Source: Rhyzopertha dominica (lineage: Eukaryota; Arthropoda; Insecta; Coleoptera; Bostrichidae). From it: DNA of 64,000 nt. This document shows positions 13,301 to 24,512 of the stretch, in pieces. The stretch covers positions 8,618,001 through 8,682,000 of the forward strand of contig QCXZ01000064.1 in assembly GCA_025024175.1 (NCBI GenBank), given 5' to 3'. Both the position numbers and the translations under genes were made by a program. Position 1 is the first letter of the stretch, and each line of letters opens with the position of its first letter. The notes beneath the pieces were generated by a model. The model had not been told where the DNA came from. It did not search any database and saw nothing but the letters and a program-made list of their open reading frames with translations.

Positions 13301-14629
13301 GACAAACCACCAGAATTTTTTGCATCCTTTTGCAGGTGGTTTTCAGGAGTGCCTAGGTTAATTAATAATTTGGTTCGAGGCCTGTAGACTCCACGCTAAT
13401 GGATCATGGAGTATAGGAAAAACTTTGACCACGATTCACCCGGACTTGAGGAAGGTTGAGATAAAAAAATTTATAAATTAAGAAGTGCAGACAAGGCTGA
13501 GTTCTGAGACCATGGGAAATAACAATTTATAAATAAAAGAAACTTTTCAGCAACTAAAGACAGTAATGTTCATCGTTAAGTAGGAAGTTGCTCAAATATC
13601 AAAATACTGTAGCTGGATGAAAAGCATCATTAAAGATTAAAGGATTAGTTGACCTACTAACCCTATCTAATCAAATGTCAAGCTTTTGACCGTTATTTAG
13701 ATCTTCTTCAAGACATCGGCAAGTAATTAAGGTGAAATTACAATATTCATAAAGATACTACGGCAAATTTTTAACACTAACTTACAATTACAGAGAGCTG
13801 AGATTATTATGTTGACAACAAAGTTTAAATCAAATATGGTCATCGAACATGTCTCTGAAAGGTAAAATGCCAGAAGGGAATATTTATGATAATAATTTAG
13901 AAGAAACTAGAACCGGGTAGGGAAAGGGATCGATGATAACTCACATGTTACCGATACTTCGGCAACAATTAAAAATCTAAAATAGAACTTGAATATGTTT
14001 AGTAAATTTAGATCAAACCCACAAACTAAATCAGAATCTAATGTTGATAATTTGAAGTCTGAGACTTTGCAATAGCACACAGTGTAGCAAGTAGATAAAG
14101 ACTATGATATCCTTGCGTAAAAGTGACATATGTTAAAAGACATACACATGTGCTTTATTAGAACATTGTTATTAAGAATAACAACTATGTCCCATGGGAT
14201 AATAATGTAATAATGTATTACGAAATTATGAAGTTTTACTATTTTTTTTTTAATTATTTAGAGATGTGACAAATTCTAAAGTTTGTCGTTCAGATTCGAA
14301 AGAATTGGCTCGAATTGGTTTGCAGTTTTGACTTTGGAAATCTGTCATTCAACATAATTTTATTGTAAACTGAGATGGTTCCGTTATACGTTTACGCTTT
14401 TTAACTAAAATCGATGGGTGTCACGAAATATAAAGCAAATTTAGATCATGCAAACATAACTTTAAATAAATTTAACTATAATATTAAGACAGCTTAGTTT
14501 TGTTTACGTGCATATAATTACTATATAATTTAAGTTTGTATTTAAACACCTGTACAACATCCTATTACATTTTTGGGCCACGAATATCATACCATACTAC
14601 ATCAAAGTTTCCAGAAGTCCGTATGAACT
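13301..14629. other. No gene seen; possible 5' continuation of the 12.5-13.3 kb LINE
   Basis: The minus strand just upstream of the RT blocks may hold further decayed LINE coding sequence, but no endonuclease motif could be recognised. Confidence 0.4.
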
Positions 14630-15060
14630 AACTTTAATATAGCAGCGGATGCCTTTTTTAATAATTCTGGTGATAAAACAAATTAGACTTATCCTTGGCA
14701 ATAGTGTTTCGATATAAATCTTTCAGGTTGACTTTTGGTCTAGATGTATTCCTAAAAATATTGGATTTGTTGAGTTTTCCAAATTTTTGTAACGAAACAT
14801 GAGACAGAAGAATAGCATTCTTAGTTTAGAATTACATATTTATAGACTTTTCATGGTTTCAATTTACACCAATCCGAGATGGTTTTTATGGAGCTCAGAG
14901 CATTTGTATCCCAAGCATACATTATAATTCTGGATCTATCATCTAATTCAAGAGGCAAATCGTTGACACCCTGAAGAAAGTAGGAGAGAGACATGACTAT
15001 TTTGGTGTTCCTTTGACAACTGATTTTGGTTTGCCGCTGCGTCTGATTGTTACTCACTTT
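14630..15060 (-). mobile_element. Non-LTR retrotransposon RT fragment
   Basis: Minus-strand frame 14851-15057 contains VNDLPLEL and, 10 residues further, MYAWDTNAL, matching the INDLP...YADDTN stretch of LINE reverse transcriptases with the first catalytic aspartate replaced by tryptophan. A frame-shifted GVPQGS-like segment precedes it. Short similar-looking sequence continues to about 14630. Confidence 0.6.
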
Positions 15061-17745
15061 ATTCCCTATCTAAATAAGAACCCTATCAAACATTCTGGGC
15101 ATACCAAAAACAAACCCGTTACACATTCGTTATTATCAAGTGCTTCGTAGATGATGTTTAAAGCTTGTTATAGCTGGCTGTGTTAACCGTCTTGATACGT
15201 TGTTAGTAAGAACCTATTATTCCATATTTTTTTTCAAAAGGGTTAGTTCTATAACTTCTGCAAGGTTCATTTAGTGTACTACTGGTCGGTAGTTGGCAAC
15301 ATCAGAGATATTATCGTTTTGCTTAAAGACCGAAATTATTTTAGTTTTACGTATTCAATATAAACACCTAATAATTAATTTGGACAAAGGCAGCCCAGCT
15401 ATGACATCAGCCACTTCAGTAAAAATGTACCCAGGTATTGCCAACTACCGAGCATCACTGTTATTTTGAGTAATAATAAAAAAAACTGTTAAAGAGATCA
15501 CATATATCGTTAGTGTTCGTCATCCTCCGACCTTGTGAGTCAATGATACCTTTTCCTTATTCCCAGTTTGATGCTTTTTTCAAATTTGCGAATCTATTGA
15601 ACAATCCTCCAAACTTTAAAATTCCTTACTCAGGTTGTTTGCTTTTAATAAATGATTATTATTGTATGTACGTTTCTCGCCCTAAATTTTTAGTTCATAC
15701 TATTTTTTTAAATGTCGATAACATTGATAACATCTCTCTTGAAAGTTTCGATAAATCGCCTAATTGTGACGAGATCCACTTTCTCTTATTATTATTAATT
15801 TTATAATAATAATAAAAAGTGTTTTTATTTACAAATTTTTGAAACATGGCATTAATGTTAGGTTTGTATTTTGCCCGACGTAAAATAGTCTCGATTAACT
15901 TTGCATATTTTGATCAATTTTTGTATATTATTTTTAGTACATTGTTTGTAACAAAAAACTTGTTATATGAAAACGAAATAAGTATGCTACTAANCGCATT
16001 GTTATTTGCTGAAATGCGCGTATTATGTTAAGCAGAAATTATTACTAAAAGTTCGANTTATAAAATTTTAGGCGTCGCTCACTATTTCAAAACTAAACTC
16101 CTTATCCCTTTTTGCTTTCGCAGTAGTGGTAATAGTGATAATATTTTGTTTGTCGGTAATTCATTATATTTCGATTATTCGACCGCGTCTAACGCTATGC
16201 ACTTTTTATACTTATTTTATGAAGTCGGCTACACCTATTTAAATAATACTGGTATTATTTATGATGCCCGCGGGTTTACCAATAACTACCCTGTTAGGTC
16301 ACCAAACAAGAATTCTTTATAGCATCCGGTCAAACTAATAAATTTAAAATAGGTGTACTGTCGGCAAACAGCGCGACGTGTGTAAGTAATTAATTCTATT
16401 TCAGCTCAGTTATTGTGGAAATAAGCAATCACACAGGAAATCGTTGACTTATAATCCTGAATGGTATTTAAATTCAACACATTTCTTTCCAGAGATAATT
16501 CAAATTGCATACGAAAAGTTTTTAATCGCCAATGGGGCCTGTTGTAATCCGAAATTTACCAACCTGTTGCCTATGAAGAACAAGATCACACATGATGTTA
16601 ATAGCACTGAATTGAGGCCTCTGACGGGCATGCTGGACCGTCAAGTTGCAGGAAAAATCACCATTATCACATAACATCACTAAGAAGTCACAGAAACGTT
16701 AAACTGTAGGGTCAGTTTTTGACAGGAATCGCAGTCTTTGTGGGTGGCGAACAGGAAGCTTCGACCCAAATGCAAGCGGATTAGTCAGGAAAACTGAATA
16801 ATTTCCGCACACACCTTACGCGTCTGTCACTTATCTAGGAGCATTGTTGGATGTCGTGGTTTATTTGACCCGTTTCGGCACCGTTTGTACGGTGTTTTTC
16901 AGAAACGCCGGAACTCGGTTTCAATTTTTTTACGTATAAGAGACGACGTAAAACGCGCGGTATTCTGAATCAAAACCACTGCGCGTACGACGGATGCAGA
17001 TGGACCGATACTTGGTCAGTGATGTCCGTAATGTCAGACTCACCTGCCTGATCTTACCTGAGAACCGGACAACCAATAGCGCTATGATTTGCCCCTCCCT
17101 TTTGGGGTTGTTATATTCATATAGGTGATAACGTGCTATCACAACAAAACCCATTTTTGTCCTTTTATATACGTTTTCTGCGTTATAGCTTAAATACTTA
17201 ATTGAAAATTAATGACTAACTGTTAAGATTTATGGGAAAGACGTACGCATTTATTGGCTACTACTGATGTGATATAACTACTTACACTACACCTAGAATG
17301 CGGATTGTTTAGCTATTGGAGTTTAATGTCAGATCCTTGATGTTATGTTGTGGTGGATTGTCATTTACCGTGGTATGAGGATGCTTTTTAAAGCAAGCAG
17401 TAAATCATATCCTTGGAAAATAGTAATTAAAAAAGGCTTGGGGAGACTAATAAAATAATAAGCAACGACTAAAGAATGTGAATTTCCCTACATAACCCCT
17501 AGTCATTCCTTTTTGTTATGTTAATTCTCTCCATCCGTTTCTATCATGTGTTGTGCATCACCCAATTCTATTTTAACAAATTGTGAAACCCCACTTTACA
17601 CCAAATTTTTTACTACTTTTAAAGAGATACTCACTTTCAAAAAGTAGCAATTAAAGAAGCTGATGAAGGCCCTGGCCGGAAGGTCCAAATAAACTCCACT
17701 TTTATTCAACGTTGGTGGAAATCCCCTCAAATTAACATATTAAGG
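15061..17745. other. No recognised gene; less AT-rich block 16.4-17.2 kb
   Basis: Small frames at 15513-15806, 15846-16031 and 16444-16674 match nothing I know. Sequence from about 16400 to 17160 is noticeably richer in G+C than its surroundings and holds a hairpin at 16871-16907 (CGTTTC...CACCGT / ACGGTG...GAAACG). This looks like imported or mobile DNA of unknown type. Confidence 0.45.
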
Positions 17746-18890
17746 TACAGTAGTGTGCGAATTACTGTGAACACAAATGATAATTTGAAAAAATCGACAT
17801 TTATTGGTGTATTTATTTATGAAATTCCTTTGGCTTTAATAACTTCTTGAACACGTTATGGCATAAAATCAATGAGTTTTTTACAGCTTTCGGTTATTTG
17901 CTAGTCCCGAAACTATATTTGAATTACAGTCTCAATCAGTTTAATTCTTGCTGTGCAATCCATCTTACGAAGTCTAACTTTTACAATTGCCCACAAATTT
18001 TCAATCAAATTAAGATCCAGTGAGTTTCCTGGTCATTCAAGGCATGAAATCTTGTTGTCTTTAAAATATTTCATCATCATCTTGGACACATGACTAGAAG
18101 CAGTCTTGTTGAAACACTGCTTGGCCATCTATATCCACTTTTCTTAGTTCTGCATTCAATCTCTGGTCTAACAAGTCTCTGTATTTTTGAGAATTCATCA
18201 TGCCTTCGATTGGTAGAAGATATCCAGTACCTTTATAAGAAAAACAGCCCCAGAACATTTTTTAACGGATGTTTAACCGTTTGGTCAACGTGAGCTACTG
18301 TAAGTTTTTCGTTGTCACTTTTTCTTATGTAACGAGATCGCTGCCCTTGTACCAAAAAGAGACTTTCGTCTGAAAACAATCCTTTCCTCCGATCCTCGGC
18401 AGTCCAGGTCACATATTTTTTATCCCAATCATATCTTTTTTTTCATCATAGAAGCAGTCATCAGCTGTTTCTTTTGAGGTCTAACTGTTTTTCTTTTAAC
18501 TTCTATTAATCGCTTTCGTACAGTAGAGTCGTATAAGAACTCCAGCGTGTGCCAAGTCTTGCTGAAGTTCTTGGCTTGTTTTTCTAGGGTTCAACTTCTT
18601 ATTTCCCCTTATTAAAAAAGCTTCATCCCTTGCTGTTGCCTTCCTTTTTCTTCCACATTTCCCTTTTCTGTTCACCTCAATGGTCCCTATGTCCTTACTT
18701 CACCAAGAGCAAAATAATTTAAAACAGCAAAATTTACAACGCGTCTGTAGTGCGGTATGGCTTAATACTCACTGATAGTCAGAATTGTTTAAAAAATGGC
18801 AGCTACATTGAAATAAAAAGGTTGCTAACTACCAAAAACAATAAATTTCTCAGAATTTTGCTGTGTTCACATTAATTCGGTGTCGATATT
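17746..18890 (-). mobile_element. Tc1-like transposon, degenerate
   Basis: The ends carry an imperfect inverted repeat (GCGAATTACTGTGAACACA near 17757-17776; CGAATTAATGTGAACACA on the complement near 18863-18880), and TA borders are possible. The minus strand reads as a Tc1-family transposase in pieces: RKGLFSDESLFLVQG (about 18340-18400) around the first catalytic Asp, then RLNAEL and QAVFQQD-like residues, and a C-terminal NLWAIVK / RLRKMDCT-like segment followed by MP-RVQEVIKAKG near 17830. Frameshifts are numerous. Confidence 0.75.
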
Positions 18891-19259
18891 ACGCTTATAA
18901 AAATTTTAGTGATCATCGATCAGTAATATTTTAGTACGATTTACTATACAAAAACAATAACGATGACGTTCTGAGTATGGGTGANTACAGAACCTGCAAA
19001 GTTCTTTCAATGAAGATGTATGTTAATCTGTAACTTATAATAAATAAAAGCGAAANAAAAGAACGGAATATCTAAATTTGTAACAGGTTATTCCTAAAGA
19101 TATGGGTACCGTGTTTATAACCTTTTACAGTTTTGATGAGTTCAGTGATTTTCCATCCTAAAACCGAAACCTTAACCATCTTCGACACTAATAAGTAATA
19201 AGAAGTCTGATATACAGAGTTTTGCATCACTGAACTAAATAAAATTGGGCAAAACGGAG
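18891..19259. other. No feature seen
   Basis: AT-rich sequence with two ambiguous bases; nothing recognisable. Confidence 0.5.
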
Positions 19260-19435
19260 AAACAGTTACTTAGTTACCAAGCCTTTGACATATAGGTAAA
19301 ATAAGTTCTATGCCGTACTGTCTGCAGTAGACCTAAACTGCACTGATGAGCTGTAATAATAGCGAAATAGATCTATCTGCAGTTGGTTGCGGTGCAGACA
19401 GCACAGCATAGATATGCTTTTTAAACCGTTACTTA
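19260..19435 (+). mobile_element. Short hammerhead-bearing retroposon, copy A
   Basis: An insertion of about 150 bp (19273-19422) lies between AAACAGTTACTTA (19260-19272) and AAACCGTTACTTA (19423-19435), a 13-bp direct repeat with one mismatch, read as a target-site duplication. Its 3' two-thirds is a hammerhead ribozyme. Compared with the 323-bp copy B at 37738-38060 it starts much later, so it looks 5'-truncated. Both copies end shortly after the ribozyme with a short T-rich tail. No coding capacity; it must be moved in trans. Confidence 0.8.
19307..19412 (+). ncRNA. Type I hammerhead ribozyme, copy A
   Basis: Core CTGATGA (19343-19349) and CGAAA (19363-19367) flank helix II, GCTGT/ATAGC with a four-base loop and one G-U pair. 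Helix III is minimal, four pairs (ATAG/CTAT) closed by a two-base loop. The cleavage triplet ATC ends at 19377, so self-cleavage would fall between 19377 and 19378. Helix I is long: AACTGCA pairs with TGCAGTT next to the core, then an internal loop, then GTCTGCA pairs with TGCAGAC, then a weaker outer stem. All invariant core bases are present. Confidence 0.9.
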
Positions 19436-19639
19436 TATATTATTTTTCATTGGTGTATCCGTTATTTGCAGAAATTAGTTTTGTTATCATTCCTTGGATA
19501 TTCTCTGCCGAAATTATATCAATATTCAATCAGCATTTGGGAAGATCTACTGTACTCATTAAATAATCAACGAACATTACAAATGTATTGATGACGGCAA
19601 AGTTACGTATCTATGTCTTGTTTATTTCTAACGAAAGGC

Positions 19640-20330
19640 ATTTGAGGGGCCTGTGTCAAAGCTGAATCCATTATATCGGATGAGTTAACATCGTGCTGTG
19701 GTGTTCCGGATGGAAGTGTCTTGGGTCATCTTCTGTACTTCATTTACTAGCAAACTTTTAGGCGCATCTAACGAACAATTAAAGAAGTATATTACTACAA
19801 TGCAAAATGAATATTTAAATTGAAATTACAAAAAATGAACTGTCTAATTAAATATTTTTTGTTGTCAAAATCTTTTAGTAGCGAACGTGACATTCTTTTC
19901 ATGTTGCCGCCACACTGCTCATTCCAGATAAACCGAAAGTACAAAAGAGTGGTTTAACGAATGAATAATTATCTGCCATTTTCATATATCATCTAGAGCA
20001 CGAAAAATAAATGGGAAAAACAAGTCATCAAAGTGGACGATAGCCATCTAGAAGTTCCTCAAGGATCGATGTTATGTCCAGTTTTTTTGTGTAATATACG
20101 CACTGGCTGTCTGCCGTATTTAATAGACAACATATGAAAATTTATAAAGAAATATGCCTACAACAGGAAAAATAAGAAAGTCTTAAACGGAACAGACTAT
20201 TTAAATCCCAAATATTTCAATGAGTTGGCAGATAAAAAATACAGCTTCTAGGCAATAAATTCTTCCGAAGAAAAATTAACAGTTATTGTTGACTGTTATC
20301 AGGTGTGACCTTTTATGTAATTATTGGAAG
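19640..20330 (+). mobile_element. Two decayed RT fragments
   Basis: Around 19695-19745 the plus strand reads GVPDGSVLGHLLYFIY and around 20045-20090 it reads EVPQGSMLCPVFL, both versions of the GVPQGS(V/I)LGPLLF motif of LINE reverse transcriptases. Because the same block occurs twice in about 350 bases, these are two independent fragments or a duplication. Surrounding sequence is full of stops. Confidence 0.6.
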
Positions 20331-20366
20331 ACATTTTTCGTAAATAAAATGTATTTTTTACCTCTA

Positions 20367-20411
20367 TATACAGGGTCCGCCAATTAAAACTCCCCAGGCG
20401 GACCCTGTATA
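20367..20411. repeat. 15-bp perfect inverted repeat
   Basis: TATACAGGGTCCGCC (20367-20381) and GGCGGACCCTGTATA (20397-20411) are perfect complements separated by 15 bases. The CAGGGT terminus is typical of mariner-like TIRs, so this may be two transposon ends left after an extreme internal deletion. Confidence 0.8.
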
Positions 20412-21743
20412 TCACATTTAATGTTAAGCTGACATAGCCAACAGAGCAAAGCTCGTATTTTAAAATGTGTAGCATTCTAGCGAGTTGTAACGAATTTAAA
20501 TACCTCTACTTCAGTTATTGAGCTAATCACCAGAAGTGAAATCTCAACAACTTACTAAATTGTAAATACCGTTCGCTATAATTTCATGTATGTACCTACA
20601 TATCAAGCACAATATCACATCTCCGCTTAATAAAGTCGAGAGTTTTAACATGACCATATTAAGCATAAAAATAAACACAACCACATATCTTATTAACTGC
20701 CAAATACAATTGTTTGAAATAAAACCCTTCCTTCAACGAGAGTATGTTATTACCGTACTTCAAAACAGATATACCTGCCGCCAGATATTTAATTATGATA
20801 ATTAGCTTAAGTAAACAAGCCGTGCTACAGGCATGTAATTACTATAATAACACAGCGCTCGAGATACATGCATTATTAGGGATTAGTCTGCATTGCTCTA
20901 CAAAATGCGTTACTGGATGCTGCTTAGAGCCGTGACACAGAAATCACCTGGAATCGTTAGGCAGATTTGTCCATCCTAAGCACATCGACACATTATTTCA
21001 AGACGAAAAAAAACTAGCAAAACTAGTATGAGTGATATAAACCACATTTCGTTGGTGTCCGAACGACCTAAATGGCATCTCAGATAACACGTTGGACACT
21101 AATACCCACAATCGGCTGGCGAAAATGTTCAACTATACACTTTACCTAATCGGGTGCCATCATGTCATTTCCGCATTTTATCTGACAGGGCATGTTAAAA
21201 TTTGCAACAGGTGCACTGATTCTAACCTTAACTTTTACAGCCATACGCAGTGTAATCCACAGAACTGATAACCTTGTTATGTTTTATTATTATACAGACT
21301 AGGATTGTCACCTTCCAGTGTGTTAACAAAAGACACACTATTTTAAAATATTATGACAAATTTTAAATTATAGTAAATTTCAAACATTTCACGAAAAGAT
21401 ATCTTTCTTATCGATCTTGATTTGGACCGTAGCACCATCAAAATCAAATGGTGATCAAACTCAGAAGCATGTTCTGTTAATGTTGAAAAATTGATAGAAT
21501 TTCTAAAATGCCTTTTATGTTCCACAATTCTGCTCAGTTATTACACTATATACTAGACCGAGTGTTGATAAAGTAACGAATAAGATTTAAAATAAGAATT
21601 ATTCGCAAAAAAGCCCTAAACGGGAAAATTAAGACTTAAAAATAGCAACGTGGTTTATAAATTTGCCGGTACTTTATGTTATTTCCTAATGCAGTAAGCA
21701 GTAATACAGTTCCAAAAATATAAAGGTCGTTAATTACTATAAT
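20412..21743. other. No feature seen
   Basis: Short unsupported frames only. Confidence 0.5.
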
Positions 21744-23110
21744 CATGGGCGTACCCAGCTTTTGGTCTAGAGGAGGGCAAAGCAGAAACGTTCTGTAGAG
21801 TATAATTTAAGATAAACAGAAATAATAAACGTTTATAAGATACAGGTACTTAAATAATTAATGACGCATTTATTCCATGAATAATCTTCGTGGATTTTCT
21901 GCAAGGTGACTTAAAACATCTTCTGTGAAAGAAAGACACAAATTATTTATGCTTTCTATGTACACTGATGTGAGGCGCTTTCAGTTGCATCGCTCTAGGG
22001 TTTAACAAAAGATTAGTTGATACATTTTATTTAGAAGAAAAAGATCCGTGATCCACATAATCTATAAATGATATCATACGAAGCACCGAGGGAACACCTT
22101 AAAAGTTCTACTAATAGGACCACGATTTCTGATTCAGAATTAACACATATCAAAGACTAATGCATTAACCGATGCGCTTTTAGTGCAGTTTCAACTTCTC
22201 ACAATAGAAGCATTAAAAATTTAAGCTAGGAGTTCAAATAGGTGCTAAAGATACAATTGTAGTAATTTTTACTCCCCAGGGAAAGAGACTCGATGGAGAA
22301 CTCAGAATAGCAAATGCCTCAGCATTATGCGTCAATCCAACCTTCTTAGATCGCTAGTGCATTGCTCTCAAAAATTAACGCACTGCTTAATATTTTAACC
22401 AAATTAAGCTTCATTTAAATAAACTGAAATGTATTTAATTGCATTTTTAACAACACATCGGGTTTAATTCGTGCTCATAGTGCTTTTTCTGGATTCCTAA
22501 AACTTATATTAAATAAATTGACTCATAAACGTGAGTTCGGATAGATTTATAGTCTTTTTTTGTTTTTTTTTGTATTAATTGTTAAAATGAAATGTGAATT
22601 TAGAAATTTGGTACAAAAGTTAGTTGTCACCGAATATATGATAGATTCTTATGTGATTCTATATAACAGTAGTTAGTTGAACAATCTTTATAAGAAAAGG
22701 TAGAAGAACTGAACTAAGCAGAAATCGTGTTATGACTCATCCTGACCAAGATAGTCTTCTAAAGCTATATCCGCCCTAAGACAACGATTCGTAACAACTA
22801 GAATATTGCAGTTACAGCTTCAAAACGCACATGGTGTATCGATTAAGCTTGGAAACCCTTTGGCAACGGCTTATTAGAGAAGGTCATTTGCAAGCGTCAA
22901 ATATGAGTTCTGGATGAAAATTGTGAAATACATATGCTTATAAATTTTGCTGTATTTATAATTTTGTAAATAAGACAATTTTTAGGTGTACACACATAAT
23001 TATTCAGCTAAATGTATGGGAAATTGGAAGTGCCCAGAGTTGGCAACCCAGGTCCAGGGGGAAGGCAGTTGTCCCCCCCCCCCTCTTGGCCCCCCTTCGG
23101 TACGCCCATG
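21744..23110. mobile_element. Non-autonomous hAT-like DNA transposon
   Basis: Termini CATGGGCGTAC (21744-21754) and GTACGCCCATG (23100-23110) are an 11-bp perfect inverted repeat. The outer flanks ACTATAAT (21736-21743) and ACTATTAT (23111-23118) match in seven of eight bases, as expected for the 8-bp target duplication of hAT-type elements. The 1367-bp interior has no transposase frame. A C-tract and GC-rich stretch (about 23040-23100) mark the right end. Superfamily assignment rests on TSD length only. Confidence 0.7.
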
Positions 23111-23134
23111 ACTATTATACATATGTATATAACA

Positions 23135-24512
23135 TACAGGGTGATTCATTAAGGGTACGGAGCTGTATCTTGAAAAACCTTCACACTATTGCTTTGAAGA
23201 AAAATTTTTTTTTTTTTAAAAAGACACCAGAGAAATTCATTAAAAATATGTTATCATGTTACAAATAAATCTAAAATTTTCCGATAAAATATAGGTGGAA
23301 AATAGAGTTTTGAGAATACATGTTTAATTACGTAGAAGTTTGGTTGCAACGTTTTTCCTCTGGTTGCAATAGTAACGTCACTAGAAAGCAAAATAGCCTC
23401 GAAACTTGTAGATGCTACATACGAGTATATCTTCTAAACGCCTTAGCCAAATTTGACGAACTAGAACTCATTTTAGAGGGAGTTTCAAGGAGATTAATAT
23501 TAATGGTAAATTTAAAGTTACTGCCAATACAGTACTCACCTAACATAAAACAAAAAAAAAGGAATTTTCTCCTTGGACTTGGATTCTGAAGAACTGAACA
23601 TGATGANAGACTTACTTTCTTCANTTTATTTTGTAGNCTATTATTTAAGGTAAACCACGGTAAAAACATAAGATTGATAGTTTTGAAGTTACTGTCAAAA
23701 TAGAACACACAAGACACGAAATAAAAAAGAATTTTCTCCTTGAACTTTGACAAAAAAAAACTAAACAAGACATGCTTTTTTCAATTTGTTTTGTAGGCTA
23801 TTACTTAAGAAAAATTGTGGTAAAAGCCTGAAGTTGATAGCTTTTGTCGTTTAGAAATTATTGACAACAATTGTACGAGGAATTTATCTAATACCGGATA
23901 ATTATTAGGTATATATCGATATATAATTTATATAATATAATTATAATTATACGTTATTTTTCTATATTGTGTAGTAGTTGAATTTAGGTATGTTAAAATC
24001 TTTTAATGAACATTCCTAATGATCAGATGTAACCGTTAATATCAGTAGAATATATAGTATATACTAACAACAGTTAGTCAACGAGTTTCTAACCATTGGA
24101 TGTACCACAACAATAATTGATTTTAATAATTTTCTCTGCCCTTGGCTGATTGCTAGAGTTATCGAAATGGCAACAAACTTTTTCAGAACGAAATATTTTA
24201 TGTAAGACATATTAATGAACAGAGGCAGAAAAACATTGAGTTGACAAGGTCTGCAACCTAGAACATAAATGCAAAACTCTTTAAAAAAAAAGATTTTTTT
24301 CTTGCAGTCGGATGTTACAACATATTATAACGATTCCTTGATCATTTCGCGGTCAAATTTATGTAAAAAATTACGGGATCCGTTTTTTTGAAATCTTGGC
24401 TTAAAACGACTTATTTCTAATGAAGGCTTTATACTAAAAACATAAAACATTTTTTCTGTACTGTCCTCTATAACACCCTAAAGTTAGGCACAATCTTTTT
24501 GAAACACCCGTT
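23135..24512. mobile_element. Mariner-like non-autonomous element with internal tandem repeats
   Basis: The left end TACAGGGTGATTCATTAAGG starts 25 bp beyond the preceding transposon. The right end near 24495-24512, reverse-complemented, reads TAACGGGTGTTTCAAAAAG, similar over about two thirds of 19 positions. No transposase frame is seen; most of the interior is A/T-rich and includes the tandem block at 23495-23870. Boundaries are moderately uncertain. Confidence 0.5.
23495..23870. repeat. Degenerate tandem repeat, period about 160-170 bp
   Basis: Landmarks recur at 160-171 bp: GGAATTTTCTCCTTGGACTT (23561) and a near copy at 23728; TTTTGTAGNCTATTA (23629) and TTTTGTAGGCTATTA (23789); AAGTTACTG at 23515 and 23686. 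Roughly two and a quarter units are present. Confidence 0.75.

Noticed and set aside
15513..15806. 97-codon plus-strand frame
   Set aside because: No recognisable domain, AT-rich composition, ends in an ATT microsatellite-like leucine run.
17655..17695. CTGATGAAGGCC...GGCCGGAAGG as a third hammerhead ribozyme
   Set aside because: The conserved GAAA is replaced by GGAA and no cleavage triplet or helix I partner is in place; only a hairpin with partial resemblance.
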